Assembly (NCBI GenBank): GCA_900315095.1
Contig: OMXS01000003.1
Location: 186,001 to 250,000, forward strand
DNA: 64,000 bases
Direction: 5' to 3'
From: an uncultured Prevotellaceae bacterium
GTDB taxonomy: Bacteria; Bacteroidota; Bacteroidia; Bacteroidales; Bacteroidaceae
Positions within the stretch are counted from its first letter, which is position 1. Every line of letters starts with the position of its first letter. Both the position numbers and the translations under genes were made by a program. Positions 48,315-57,392 of this stretch are shown in pieces. The notes beneath the pieces are model-generated. The model did not search any database, was not told the origin of the DNA, and saw only the letters and a program-made list of their open reading frames with translations.

Positions 48315-49097
48315 ATGAAGGAACGATTTTCTAAAAGAATTGGACTACAGCCTGTAAATGCAGAAATAACAATAAGGTATGATGCGCCAGAAGAATTTCG
48401 GCAATACCTTTTCTTTGTCATGCAGAATTATGGACTTGGGCTGAAGAAAATACGTGAAGTAGTTTGTCTAGCATCAAAGCAGGCTCCCGATTCCAGCCAA
48501 TGGGGAGAGAATGACTTCATGAAGTCTGAAATAGAGGAAAAGATGGGCTCTTCCTTTTGGCCGTACATCTATGACCTTATTGAAATGTTTTATGACAAAC
48601 TTAATGCTTCGGAAAAGAAGGACTTCTCCGATTCTATTAATGAGTATTTCCTTATTCATGGTATTGGATGGAAACTATGCGAAGGCTCAATAGAATATCG
48701 AGGGGATGATATGTTTGAAAAAGACTTAGAGTTGGCTCAAGATGCATTGAAGGAGCGTCACTTGGACGATTCGAAAAGAGAGATTGTCGAAGCCGTCAAG
48801 GATATGTCTCGCAAGCCAGATCCCGACATAACAGGTGCAGTACAGCACTCGATAGCTGCCTTGGAATGCGTTTGCAGGAAAATCTCTGGTGATGAAAAGG
48901 ATACGCTCGGTGATGTAATCAAGAAACATCCAAATTTGGTTCCCCCACCACTAAATGAGGCAATTTCAAAAATATGGGGATTTTCATCTGAACAAGGGCG
49001 ACACTTGCGAGAAGGCCGTCCCCCTAAAATTGATGAAGCAGAACTTCTTGTTCATTTGTCAGCCTCTATTTGTTTATACTTGTCAAAGAATAATTGA
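48315..49097 (+). CDS. AbiJ-like protein with C-terminal HEPN-type domain
   Basis: A 260-residue protein. The N-terminal half (ERFSKRIGLQ, EEFRQYLFFVMQNYGLGLKKIREVV, FWPYIYDLIEMFYDKL) resembles AbiJ N-terminal domains, and the C-terminal half (TGAVQHSIAALECVCRKIS, LNEAISKIWGFSSEQGRHLREGRPPKIDEAELLVHL) the HEPN-like domain of abortive-infection AbiJ proteins. HEPN proteins are often RNases activated during phage infection. Promoter TATCTTTG at 48255-48262. Family by recall of sequence pattern; moderately sure. Confidence 0.5.
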   Translation: MKERFSKRIGLQPVNAEITIRYDAPEEFRQYLFFVMQNYGLGLKKIREVVCLASKQAPDSSQWGENDFMKSEIEEKMGSSFWPYIYDLIEMFYDKLNASEKKDFSDSINEYFLIHGIGWKLCEGSIEYRGDDMFEKDLELAQDALKERHLDDSKREIVEAVKDMSRKPDPDITGAVQHSIAALECVCRKISGDEKDTLGDVIKKHPNLVPPPLNEAISKIWGFSSEQGRHLREGRPPKIDEAELLVHLSASICLYLSKNN

Positions 49098-49145
49098 ATG
49101 GATACAAATGGATTATAAGTTCAAACACAACTAAAAGCTTGTATT

Positions 49146-50717
49146 ATGAATATATTTAGTGCTTTAGCAAAATATGTCCAGAACAAAATAGGGAGATTAA
49201 TGTATGATACGGATGGGAATGCCTATCTGTACGATACTAATACAAATGAGTTTAAAGATATTACTATATATCCTCAGGAAAAATTTAGGCCATATGTAAA
49301 TTTTGACTGGAGAGATCGGGACCGAGATGAGAAAATCAAAAAGTGGAAAGACTCTTTTGACAATATTCGTGTTTATAGTGTAAAGGTTGGTGAAGAAGTA
49401 ATAGATGGAGAAAATAAGCCCATTTTGCGCTATGGATTCATCAACGAGAAGGGCTATGCAATTACTCATGCTACATATGATAGAGTTGAGGCTTTTCAGA
49501 ATGGATATGCGAGGGTTTATGTAAAAGAACATTATTGTAATATTAATAGGCAAGGCCATCCTATGATGGACGGTAAACCCTTTTACAAGGCAGAATTTGT
49601 TTTCAATGCTAAAGATGGATTTATAATTTGTTGCACAGATGGGAAATATGGGTTAATTAATAAATATCACTATCAGTGTATACCATGTGAATATGATAGT
49701 TTGTCCTTATTGCCCATTTACGAATCAATAAAAAATTGGACTATTATACCAAGCGTCTGGAATGGTATAGATGTTTGTGCAGTAATGAAAAAGAACAGTG
49801 TAGATTATGTTGCTATATTAGATGGAAACTCTGTATGTAACATTATTGGTAATTTAGCTCCTAAATCCGTTCTTTTATCAGAAAAGTTTCTTGTTATTGA
49901 AGAGGAGGTCGCGAAAGATAACGAAACATTAACTAAAAAAGGCTTGCTAAATCGCGGGGGTAATAGAATTCTTAATAGTGAATATGATTCTATTGAGATA
50001 GTTGCAAGTAATATTGGCATTGTTACAAAAGACAATTTAAAACAACTTCTTTTTATTGGCGAGAAAGGGTTTAAAGTTTATATAGATAGTTGCGAGGATA
50101 TAAAATATGGCGAAGCTTATGATAAAGAACGCGGAATAAGATATTGTTATGCGTCAGTTAATGACCATGATTTCGTTTACTTGGAATATGAGGACAAGAA
50201 AGGGCTTCATTCAATGGAAGATTATGCGCCATTCTGTATAGATGACATATTTGAAGACAACTATGATAGTTTATATTTCTCATATAATGGTAAACCTAAT
50301 AACTATTTAGCTGTTGTCTATGGTAATAAAACAAAACTGGTAGATATATTTGGTAATGAAATCATGCCATTAGTCATACCTTCAGACTATTATGTCTTAA
50401 CAGATACATATAGCGAAGGAATTGTTGGAATATGTCTAGATGGAAGCCGACTCTTTAAGGAGTGCAGTTTTATTAATTCAGAAGGAAAGGTTTTGACAGG
50501 CTTTTCTTATTATCGCGTAGAAAAATTTGAAAACGGGAAAGCAAAGGTCAATTATAGTAATGAACATATTAGTGTTACGGAAGTAATAGATAAAGAAGGA
50601 AATATTCTAGAAAGAGAAAGTGAACCCAACGATTCGTGCCCTCCTGATAATACTTGGGCAGATATGATAGATGATGCTTATGAAGGAGATTCTGATGCAC
50701 GTTGGAATACGGACTAA
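49146..50717 (+). CDS. WG-repeat beta-propeller-like protein
   Basis: A 523-residue cytoplasmic protein without signal peptide. Repeated units like YGFINEKGYAITHATYDRVEAF, YGLINKYHYQCIPCEYDSLS and SFINSEGKVLTGFSYYRVEKFENGKAKV match WG repeats. The region is visibly more AT-rich than the core genes, a sign of transfer. WG-repeat proteins accompany kinases of the type seen broken at 47854. Possibly a sensor or scaffold; function unknown. Confidence 0.7.
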   Translation: MNIFSALAKYVQNKIGRLMYDTDGNAYLYDTNTNEFKDITIYPQEKFRPYVNFDWRDRDRDEKIKKWKDSFDNIRVYSVKVGEEVIDGENKPILRYGFINEKGYAITHATYDRVEAFQNGYARVYVKEHYCNINRQGHPMMDGKPFYKAEFVFNAKDGFIICCTDGKYGLINKYHYQCIPCEYDSLSLLPIYESIKNWTIIPSVWNGIDVCAVMKKNSVDYVAILDGNSVCNIIGNLAPKSVLLSEKFLVIEEEVAKDNETLTKKGLLNRGGNRILNSEYDSIEIVASNIGIVTKDNLKQLLFIGEKGFKVYIDSCEDIKYGEAYDKERGIRYCYASVNDHDFVYLEYEDKKGLHSMEDYAPFCIDDIFEDNYDSLYFSYNGKPNNYLAVVYGNKTKLVDIFGNEIMPLVIPSDYYVLTDTYSEGIVGICLDGSRLFKECSFINSEGKVLTGFSYYRVEKFENGKAKVNYSNEHISVTEVIDKEGNILERESEPNDSCPPDNTWADMIDDAYEGDSDARWNTD

Positions 50718-50804
50718 TTAAGATGTTAGTAAGAAAGCTTAAAGACTTTTGTTAGGTCCTAGTTAAAACGAAATAATTAAATTACTTTTGTAAGCAAAAA
50801 CAAA

Positions 50805-51092
50805 ATGATAGAGATGAAAATAGATAATCTTATCGTGATGAAGGCTCAGTTGGAAAGCTTGTTTGATATGTTATATATAGCCCAACGAATTAAGGATGGT
50901 AGGAGGCGCGAAAAGAGTATCAGAGAAGCAAGACAAGCAATCTCTGATTATTCTCAAACGATACCAACTGAAGTGATGAATCATTTTATTCGTGAGGTTG
51001 GAGCCAATGCTCTTAACTATCAGCATGCAGACGACATTTCTGAATGCATAAGTGTATTGGATAGTCTTATTAAGGAGCAAGATAAAAAGTGA
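50805..51092 (+). CDS. Small helical protein of unknown function
   Basis: This 95-residue protein is nearly all helical (LIVMKAQLESLFDMLYIAQRIKD, then basic DGRRREKSIREARQAI). TACTTTTG at 50783-50790 is a plausible -7 box. A second ATG three codons in is an alternative start. It lies between the WG-repeat and LRR genes and shares their AT-rich composition. Family not recognised. Confidence 0.55.
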   Translation: MIEMKIDNLIVMKAQLESLFDMLYIAQRIKDGRRREKSIREARQAISDYSQTIPTEVMNHFIREVGANALNYQHADDISECISVLDSLIKEQDKK

Positions 51093-51119
51093 TTATTAAA
51101 ACAAAACAAAGAACAAATA

Positions 51120-51965
51120 ATGAAGCATCAGTTTTTTTCAACTTCGGATTTGTATTTTAGCGAAGATAGTATCTATCTTCAAAAAAAATGGTATAAAGAA
51201 CTACATGATAAAATAGATGCAGGAGAAACGTCATTTTATGATGACTCAGAAGTAGATCCATTATGGGATAACCATAATGTTAAATATAGTCCAGATAGGA
51301 AAAGATTATTGGGATTTCCAAGTGACCTAGAAGAATATGATGTAAAAGAAGGAACTGAGATAATATTTGGAGTAGTGCCAAATTCCACTCTTGAGATAAT
51401 TACGATTCCTGATTCTGTCATTTGTATTATGGAAGATATTTTTTGTGGATGGGAAGATTTAAAAGAGGTTATTTTAGGTAATGGTCTAAAATTAATTGGA
51501 GATAGAGCCTTTGCAGGTTGTGGTTTTCAAGAAGTATTTATACCACAAAATGTGAAAATAATAGGAGAATCTTGTTTTTGCGAAAATGACAATTTGGAAA
51601 GTGTTTACTTACCTGCTGAATTAGAAGCGATAAGTGAAGATTGCTTTCAAGATTGTGAAAGCCTAAAAAACATATTTGTACCTAAAGGAAGCATTGAAAA
51701 GTTCAAAACTTTGCTACCTGAGAATGCTGACTTAATAACAGAAATTGAAGAAGCAGAGTGGAAAAAAATAGAATCAAGCAAGACATATAGCGGTTACGCC
51801 CTAAATCATAAGCTTGATAATAAATGGACTGCATTTAGAGGGAAGTTAATCTCATTGGATGAGGAAGAAGAAAATTATGAGGATCCTTTCATAAACCATT
51901 ATTCAGAAGAAGATGCGGATAACTTTTATGGAATGACTGATGGAATGAAAGGAGATTTATGGTAA
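51120..51965 (+). CDS. BspA-type leucine-rich repeat protein without signal peptide
   Basis: A 281-residue protein with BspA-like LRR_5 units at about residues 85-200 (LEIITIPDSVICIMEDIFCG, LKLIGDRAFAGC, QNVKIIGESCFCENDNLESV, LEAISEDCFQDCESLKNIFV). Most BspA proteins are surface adhesins; this one lacks any export signal, suggesting an intracellular role like the neighbouring WG protein. The acidic C-terminus is unique. Confidence 0.75.
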   Translation: MKHQFFSTSDLYFSEDSIYLQKKWYKELHDKIDAGETSFYDDSEVDPLWDNHNVKYSPDRKRLLGFPSDLEEYDVKEGTEIIFGVVPNSTLEIITIPDSVICIMEDIFCGWEDLKEVILGNGLKLIGDRAFAGCGFQEVFIPQNVKIIGESCFCENDNLESVYLPAELEAISEDCFQDCESLKNIFVPKGSIEKFKTLLPENADLITEIEEAEWKKIESSKTYSGYALNHKLDNKWTAFRGKLISLDEEEENYEDPFINHYSEEDADNFYGMTDGMKGDLW

Positions 51966-52116
51966 GTCAAAGCACCTGAGAAGAATAGATTTCTCTAAGG
52001 ATGTGATTCCAAAATTAGAGAACTGTAAGTTTCGGAATTTGTTGACATCACATATAGAACGCCTGAAAAGATTGGGGGTCATTGCACACGACGATTATTC
52101 TATAGCATTAATGTGA
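51949..52116 (+). pseudogene. Gene remnant without start codon
   Basis: Between the LRR gene and 52116 an open frame of about 55 codons reads KHLRRIDFSKDVIPKLENC and FRNLLTSHIERLKRLGVIAH before ATG-TGA. It has protein-like composition but no usable start and begins inside the LRR gene in another frame. It is probably the 3' end of a deleted gene. Family not identified. Confidence 0.4.
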
Positions 52117-52138
52117 ACTTATGGAAGAGAACAAATAA

Positions 52139-52327
52139 ATGCGATACACCCCTTACTATAATGACAGATGGCTGGTAAAGCATGGAATGAATGTGAGTCA
52201 TTACGTGATTATCGACGATGTGGACAATATGTTACCCGAACAGCAGGCCCATTTCGTTCAGACCAATCCGGAAGTGGGAATTACTATTGATGATACAGAT
52301 AGTATTATTGAAATATTTAATAAGTAA
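52139..52327 (+). pseudogene. C-terminal remnant of a HAD_SAK-type (RNA repair) HAD protein
   Basis: This 62-residue frame reads HYVIIDDVDNMLPEQQAHF and VQTNPEVGITIDDTDSII, matching the end of HAD domains found in Swiss Army Knife RNA-repair proteins (YVILDDDxDxLPEQxxxxVxTDPxxGLT). The N-terminal catalytic DxD half is missing, so the gene is truncated, although it retains an ATG. It lies 3 nt before the phosphatase gene, which it may once have accompanied functionally. Confidence 0.55.
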
Positions 52328-52330
52328 ACA

Positions 52331-53125
52331 ATGACAAACAGAATAATAGTTGTTCCAGATGTGCATGGTCGTCTTTTCTGGAAAGAACCTGTCAAGAAAT
52401 ACTTGGACGTTGTTGATAGGGTAGTGTTTATTGGGGATTATTTAGACCCTTACAACGATGAGGACGGACTGGCTGATGACATCTATCAAAACCTGATGGA
52501 AATCATTGCGCTGAAGCAGGAGAATATGGAGAAGGTTGTTTTGCTGAAAGGTAATCACGACCAGCACTATGCTTCGGAGTTGTTTAATGAACTTGCTGGC
52601 GGTACACGCCAAGACAGGAATAACTGGAACAGGAATCATGAGTTCTTCAAACAAAACAAGGACTTGTTCGGCATTATACATAAGGAGGAGGTTAATGGTA
52701 TTCCGTATATCTTCTCGCATGCAGGAGTTACGTTGTATTGGCTTAAGAAGGTGAATGATAACCTGTGGATGCTTCCAGATAATAAGGTTTCTATTGCTGA
52801 CCAGAACATCATAGACAGGATAAATATGATGGACGACGAGCATGAAGGGCAGGAACTGTTGTCTGTCATTGGCAACAGTCGTTCGTGGTTTGGCGAGAAG
52901 ACTGGCGGCGTGTTGTGGGCAGATGTAAATGAGCATTCCATTCCTGACGCGCCAGATGTTTACGACTTGAATCATGTTTTCCAGGTCTTCGGACATACAA
53001 GACTAAGAAAAGAAGGCAGTATGGTGGAGTGCGACAATCTCGCCATGATAGACTCACGCCAATGCTTTATCATAGATGGGAACAGGAAGGAAAGAATAAT
53101 GACAGTAAGAGAGTACGAGAAGTGA
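52331..53125 (+). CDS. Calcineurin-like metallophosphoesterase
   Basis: A 264-residue PPP-like phosphoesterase. Metal motifs are all present: VVPDVHGR (DxH), VFIGDYLDPY (GD), LLKGNHDQHY (GNHD), FSHAGVTLYW (H), and GHTRLRK (GHT). Such enzymes include protein phosphatases, Ap4A hydrolases and the phosphatase module of RNA-repair Pnkp. The HAD_SAK remnant upstream hints at RNA repair, but this is inference. It is intact and appears to end the accessory island. Confidence 0.85.
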   Translation: MTNRIIVVPDVHGRLFWKEPVKKYLDVVDRVVFIGDYLDPYNDEDGLADDIYQNLMEIIALKQENMEKVVLLKGNHDQHYASELFNELAGGTRQDRNNWNRNHEFFKQNKDLFGIIHKEEVNGIPYIFSHAGVTLYWLKKVNDNLWMLPDNKVSIADQNIIDRINMMDDEHEGQELLSVIGNSRSWFGEKTGGVLWADVNEHSIPDAPDVYDLNHVFQVFGHTRLRKEGSMVECDNLAMIDSRQCFIIDGNRKERIMTVREYEK

Positions 53126-53212
53126 AAAAAGAAAGAATTTGGCTAGTCAGGTGTCCTCGGAAAAACATGTGTCAAGAATTTCGACAAATGCGAAAAATAA
53201 TCTTCTAATATT

Positions 53213-53243
53213 TTGGCGGTTAGGAACTATTGAGTTATATTTG
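53213..53243 (+). promoter_or_regulatory. Promoter of the secreted acidic protein gene
   Basis: TTG at 53213-53215, 20 nt, TATATTTG at 53236-53243. Confidence 0.75.
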
Positions 53244-53266
53244 CACCGTTTTTTAAGTATTTAAGA

Positions 53267-53740
53267 ATGAAGAAGTTGTTTTTTGTGCTTGCCTGTATTT
53301 TGGCGAGCGTTTCTGTAAGTGCGCAGGATGTTTTAGGATTTCGTTTCGGCATGACTCAAGAGGAGGCAGCCGCCGTTTCGGTGGATTGCGACAGCATAAT
53401 GATTGACCAGGAAGCAAATTCGTTTGTTTTTCAAAATGTGGAGCATAATGGCATCGACTATGACCTTCTCATAGTACAGTTTGACGACGAAGACAAGGTG
53501 GCGACCATCATGCTGGGCGCAGAGGTTGAGGACATCGCCGAAGGCGCTGAACTGCAAAAGCAGATTATCGGGAACAATACCATCGTGGAGAGTGAGGACG
53601 ACGAGGATATCCGCGGTGCGAAGGTGTATTTCGTTGATGAGACCGGAGACGGAGAACCAGAGTATGTGTTGTTAATAACGCGTGACGAGATAGACCAGGA
53701 ACTCTCTGTAGTTGTCACCTATCCCTCGGCGTGGGACTAA
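53267..53740 (+). CDS. Secreted acidic protein, unknown
   Basis: A 157-residue protein with signal peptide (ending SVSAQ). The mature part starts DVLGFRFGMTQEEAAAV, a motif seen in small exported Bacteroidales proteins that resemble a two-strand repeat, followed by very acidic stretches (ESEDDEDIRG). Family not assigned. It is a single-gene unit with clear promoter and terminator. Confidence 0.6.
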   Translation: MKKLFFVLACILASVSVSAQDVLGFRFGMTQEEAAAVSVDCDSIMIDQEANSFVFQNVEHNGIDYDLLIVQFDDEDKVATIMLGAEVEDIAEGAELQKQIIGNNTIVESEDDEDIRGAKVYFVDETGDGEPEYVLLITRDEIDQELSVVVTYPSAWD

Positions 53741-53760
53741 AATAGAGATACAATATAATT

Positions 53761-53791
53761 AGGAGTGAGGAAATTTCCCCACTCCTTTTTT
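53761..53791. terminator. Terminator between convergent genes
   Basis: AGGAGTG pairs with CACTCCT, and inside it GGAAATTTCC is itself palindromic; TTTTTT follows on the plus strand. Confidence 0.9.
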
Positions 53792-53795
53792 ATTT

Positions 53796-54365
53796 CTAAT
53801 CCCTCAGCACTATCTTGCAATCGTCAAGACTTTCTACTGTGGCAAGGGCGCGGTAGAAGATACCTTCTTTTCTTATCCTCTCACCGCCATCCTGAAAGGC
53901 TTTCTCTATGATGAAGCCCATTCCTTCTATCGTTGCTCCTGCCTGACGCGCTAGATCAACCACTCCCATTGCGGCATTGCCGTATGCGAGGAAGTCGTCG
54001 ATGAAGAGGATGTGGTCGTCGCTCGTGAGATAATCGTTGCTGATGCATACCGTGTAGTTGCGGTCTTTGGTGAACGAGTGTATCGTTGAGACAAGCATAC
54101 GTTCCATCGTTTTAGGCACTTTCTTCTTGATGAAGACAACAGGAAGGCGCATAAGATAACCCACGAGGATAGCAGGTGCGATGCCGCTTGCCTCGATGGT
54201 TATAATCTTGTTGATGTTGCGTCCTTGGAATATCTTTACGAATTCCTCTGCTATTTGCATCATCAGCGTGGGGTCCATTTGATGGTTAATGAAACTGTCC
54301 ACCTTCAGTATTCCGCCAGGAAAGCACTTGCCATCCTGCATTATTCGCTCGTTCAGTATGTCCAT
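53796..54365 (-). CDS. xpt: Xanthine phosphoribosyltransferase
   Basis: A 189-residue purine-salvage enzyme joining xanthine and PRPP to make [23 protein letters not shown] is the family opening; [15 protein letters not shown] and the PRPP loop [14 protein letters not shown] are diagnostic. No purine riboswitch is recognisable upstream. Confidence 0.95.
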   Translation of the reverse strand: MDILNERIMQDGKCFPGGILKVDSFINHQMDPTLMMQIAEEFVKIFQGRNINKIITIEASGIAPAILVGYLMRLPVVFIKKKVPKTMERMLVSTIHSFTKDRNYTVCISNDYLTSDDHILFIDDFLAYGNAAMGVVDLARQAGATIEGMGFIIEKAFQDGGERIRKEGIFYRALATVESLDDCKIVLRD

Positions 54366-54409
54366 TAGTATTTCTTTCTTTGTGCTTAATGCTTAGTTTT
54401 AGAGTATAG

Positions 54410-54441
54410 TGTCAACGTTCATCGCTCATCACTCAACATTC
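54410..54441. repeat. GTTGAGTGATGAGCGATGAACG word repeat
   Basis: On the minus strand the words begin immediately after the TGA stop of the DUF4251 gene. This is the rightmost GTTGAGCG-type copy in the window. Confidence 0.75.
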
Positions 54442-54939
54442 TCACTCCATCTCTCCCGAGAAGGCTATTTGTTCGCGGTTGCGTGAGCGCACGTCGATGC
54501 TTGTGTTTCCGTTGTCAAAGATGGAGAGGGAATAGACGTAAGTGTCCTCATCGTTCTCTACTCCTATCTCTATCAGCGTCTGGTCTTTGCGTCCTTGACG
54601 TAAGTCATAGTAACTCATGATGCCGGTGAAATTGAGTGCTTTTCCTCCACCATAAGGAACAGAGTATGCACGTCCGAAATAGGGTAGGTAAGACTTGATG
54701 GTGTCGCCTTTTACCTCAAGGGAATAAAGTGTTGAGAGATGTCTTGCCGGCATGCGCATGGGATACATGCGGTCAACAATGATTTTGAAATCTCTGTTCT
54801 CGATGCCCTCGCGCACATGTTGCGCTTTGGCAGCTCTTATCTGCTCCTTCGTCATCTTTGTGCCGTCGGCATTATACATTGCCGTTGAACATGCGACGAA
54901 GGCCATTGCCGTTAGCAGGAACAGCATAATCTTCTTCAT
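54442..54939 (-). CDS. DUF4251 lipoprotein
   Basis: A 165-residue lipoprotein (lipobox AFVAC). The DUF4251 core is present: FKIIVDRMYPMRMPARHLS, YSLEVKGDTIKSYLPYFGRA and SVPYGGGKALNFTGIM. Likely periplasmic or outer-membrane anchored; function unknown. Its stop runs into a GTTGAGCG-type repeat. Confidence 0.85.
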   Translation of the reverse strand: MKKIMLFLLTAMAFVACSTAMYNADGTKMTKEQIRAAKAQHVREGIENRDFKIIVDRMYPMRMPARHLSTLYSLEVKGDTIKSYLPYFGRAYSVPYGGGKALNFTGIMSYYDLRQGRKDQTLIEIGVENDEDTYVYSLSIFDNGNTSIDVRSRNREQIAFSGEME

Positions 54940-54960
54940 GGCTTATCCTCCTTTCTTGTT

Positions 54961-55515
54961 CTATTTCTGTGCGTACTCTTTTCCTGGTTTGATGCACGGA
55001 GATACTATCTCGCCTGTACGAAGATAGTTGAAGCGTGGTTCAAAGAGAATAGGCTTACACTTGCCGTAGTCCACTTTGCCTTTCTCGTCGAGCATGTCTT
55101 CCTCGACATAGGTGTTCTTGACACGACAGATTAGCAGGTTCATGCCGTTATCGGTGTATGTGTCAAGCAGCTCGCACTCCATCACTACATCGGCATCGTC
55201 GATGATAGGCGCACCGAGTTCGCCCTTTGTCCATGCGAACACCTCACTCTTGTCCACCTTATTGCCGCTCACGATGCCAACATAGTCGGCGCGTTGCAGA
55301 GTATTGTCGTTGGTGAGTGCGATAGATAGCACCTTCTGCTCGTTAATTCCTTTGCATGTATAGTGAGTAGGTGTTACGCTCAGCGTCACGATATCCTGGT
55401 CGCCGATACCTACCCATGCTACTTCAAACCATGCAGGTTTGCCGTCAACCATTGCTCCCACCACAACTATCGGTGTGGGGAATGCTGCGTTGTATTTTCC
55501 TATGTTCTTTTTCAT
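54961..55515 (-). CDS. Flavin reductase-like FMN-binding protein
   Basis: A 184-residue protein of the flavin-reductase-like split-barrel family: NAAFPTPIVVVGAMVDGKP, then VTLSVTPTHYTCKGI and VMECELLDTYTDNGMNLLIC. It probably reduces flavin with NAD(P)H or binds FMN in a redox role. The NADPH-FMN reductase gene lies 25 nt upstream on the same strand, so the two may work together. Confidence 0.85.
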   Translation of the reverse strand: MKKNIGKYNAAFPTPIVVVGAMVDGKPAWFEVAWVGIGDQDIVTLSVTPTHYTCKGINEQKVLSIALTNDNTLQRADYVGIVSGNKVDKSEVFAWTKGELGAPIIDDADVVMECELLDTYTDNGMNLLICRVKNTYVEEDMLDEKGKVDYGKCKPILFEPRFNYLRTGEIVSPCIKPGKEYAQK

Positions 55516-55540
55516 AATTGTGAGTTTAAGGTGTTATGTT

Positions 55541-56155
55541 TTATCTTATGAAATGCATTGGCTGCCAAGGCTCGCGCTCAGGAGCTTCATCGCGGTTAAG
55601 CGACTTCAGCATCCAGGCCATGTTGTTGCCCAGCGTGCGCATGGTCTGCATTCCCTCGGTGTCAAGAGCAGCTTGTCCTTCCTCGCGACCGTATGCTATG
55701 TTCCAGTATTGCGATGTCACCAGAGGCATATTCATCATCTGGAATGGCATCTGTAATGTCTGGAATGCTGCCGTTGCACCTCCGCGACGGCATACGATCA
55801 CCGCTGCTGCAGGCTTGTTCTGCACGTCGGCGCCAGCGAAGAACATGCGGTGAAGAAGTGATATCACGCTTCCGTTAGGTGTACCGTAGTATGTAGGTGA
55901 ACCAACAACGAGGGCGTCGGCACCGTTCATCTTCTGTATCATCTCGTTACACACGTCGTCATTAAAGACACATTGTCCGTTGCCTTTCTTTCTGCATGTA
56001 CCGCATGCGATGCAACCACGAACCGCCTTGTTGCCAATCCATGCTATCTCGGTCTCAATGCCTTGTTCGTTCAGCGATTTTGCAACTTCGGAAAGTGCAA
56101 TGAATGTGTTGCCGTTCTTTCGCGGTGAACCATTAATTAATAGAACCTTGCTCAT
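55541..56155 (-). CDS. NADPH-dependent FMN reductase / iron-sulfur flavoprotein-like
   Basis: A 204-residue flavodoxin-fold protein with LLINGSPRKNGNTFIALSEV (FMN phosphate loop), the Cys cluster CIACGTCRKKGNGQC typical of iron-sulfur-flavoprotein-like members, and VVGSPTYYGTPNGSV. It would transfer electrons with FMN. It is likely co-transcribed with the flavin reductase gene downstream. Confidence 0.85.
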   Translation of the reverse strand: MSKVLLINGSPRKNGNTFIALSEVAKSLNEQGIETEIAWIGNKAVRGCIACGTCRKKGNGQCVFNDDVCNEMIQKMNGADALVVGSPTYYGTPNGSVISLLHRMFFAGADVQNKPAAAVIVCRRGGATAAFQTLQMPFQMMNMPLVTSQYWNIAYGREEGQAALDTEGMQTMRTLGNNMAWMLKSLNRDEAPEREPWQPMHFIR

Positions 56156-56261
56156 TACTCAGTAGTTTGTAAGTTTATTCTTGTCGCAAAGATAAGAAAA
56201 AATAGGCAACGCAGCAATAATCACTATGTAATTTAACGTAAGTTAGATATTTCGCATAGTG

Positions 56262-57392
56262 TTATTTCAGCTTGTCATAAACCTCATCAACTACAGGCTC
56301 ACACCACTCGTTGCTGGCTCCTTCCTGAACGTTGGTATGATATGTGAGATGCTGCATCCAACTGTCTTTTGCTGCACCGTGCCAATGTTTCATCTCGGCA
56401 GGGATGGCGATAACCACGCCTGGTTTCAGTTCGATGGCTGGCTTGCCCCATTCCTGATACCATCCGCGACCTGCGACGCAGATGAGCACTTGCACCTGTT
56501 TGTGATGAATGTGCCAGTTGTTGCGGCATCCAGGTTCGAAGGTCACATTGATGACACCGCCTTTCTCTGCCTCCATTGGTGCGAGATATGAGTTGCCGAT
56601 GAAGTATTGTGCGTAACCCGTGTTGGGATTGCCTATTGGGTATGGACTGTCAGCAATGCCCACATTGTTGTCTATCGCAAACTGACGCTCGTCTATTTGC
56701 TCGCTGAACACCTTTGCAATGGCCTTGCGGCAACGGGCTGCCTCGGTGATTCCTACGCTTGAAGCAAGAACCTCGGGAATACTCTTTATCTCGGCATCGC
56801 TGAGTCCCATGTTGCGTGCTCCTGCGACGTGACTCGTCAGCTGGGGATCAACACCCTCGATGCCGCTAAGTGCGGAGACGGTAACCAGTTCACGCTCGGC
56901 ATGTGTCAGCGTGTTGCGTGCGAAGATGTCGCCAAAGAGATGCGCTTTAAGATAATAATCAGTTGCAGGCGCAAAGGTGTAGTTGAAAGGTGTGCCTCCG
57001 CAGAGTTGCGTCTGCACCTCGGTGCCTTGTTTTAGTGCGTTGTAGTCTTTCGTCATAGGGTCTGCATCTTTTCCCTCAACGGTGGCTTTCCCAACCTTTT
57101 CGCGCTCTGCGATAACCTTCTGCAGAGTACCTAACCCGTTCAGACTACGCGGGAATCCCGTGTAGGCATAGAGTTGGCTCAATGCCTCTTTAATCTGATT
57201 TACTGTCAGGCCGTTGTCAAGGCCGCAGTCAATGGCTTTACTTAAATTATCAAGGTCGCCCTTTGCCTCAAGGCAGGCAATAGCAACCATACTTTGCTGT
57301 TGCTTGTTCAGTACCATATCGTTCTGTTTTGTTTGTGCTGTGATGCTCATGCATGATGTCATCACAGCTATAATAACCATTAATTTTTTCAT
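56262..57392 (-). CDS. Exported carboxymuconolactone decarboxylase-like / cupin fusion
   Basis: The 376-residue protein starts with a signal peptide (MKKLMVIIAVMTSCMSITAQ). Two CMD/AhpD-like helical domains follow (residues about 25-110 and 140-235; ERELVTVSALSGIEG), then a cupin (about 280-365; CRNNWHIHHKQVQVLICVAG, EMKHWHGA). CMD proteins often act as peroxidases or decarboxylases; the substrate is unknown. TATCTTTG at 57404-57397 lies only 4 nt before the ATG, implying leaderless mRNA. The open frame extends upstream but the signal peptide fixes the start. Confidence 0.8.
   Translation of the reverse strand: MKKLMVIIAVMTSCMSITAQTKQNDMVLNKQQQSMVAIACLEAKGDLDNLSKAIDCGLDNGLTVNQIKEALSQLYAYTGFPRSLNGLGTLQKVIAEREKVGKATVEGKDADPMTKDYNALKQGTEVQTQLCGGTPFNYTFAPATDYYLKAHLFGDIFARNTLTHAERELVTVSALSGIEGVDPQLTSHVAGARNMGLSDAEIKSIPEVLASSVGITEAARCRKAIAKVFSEQIDERQFAIDNNVGIADSPYPIGNPNTGYAQYFIGNSYLAPMEAEKGGVINVTFEPGCRNNWHIHHKQVQVLICVAGRGWYQEWGKPAIELKPGVVIAIPAEMKHWHGAAKDSWMQHLTYHTNVQEGASNEWCEPVVDEVYDKLK

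Noticed and set aside
54366-54441. Purine riboswitch upstream of xpt
   Set aside because: The xpt start is preceded only by a short AT-rich stretch and word repeats; the aptamer's conserved loops are not visible.
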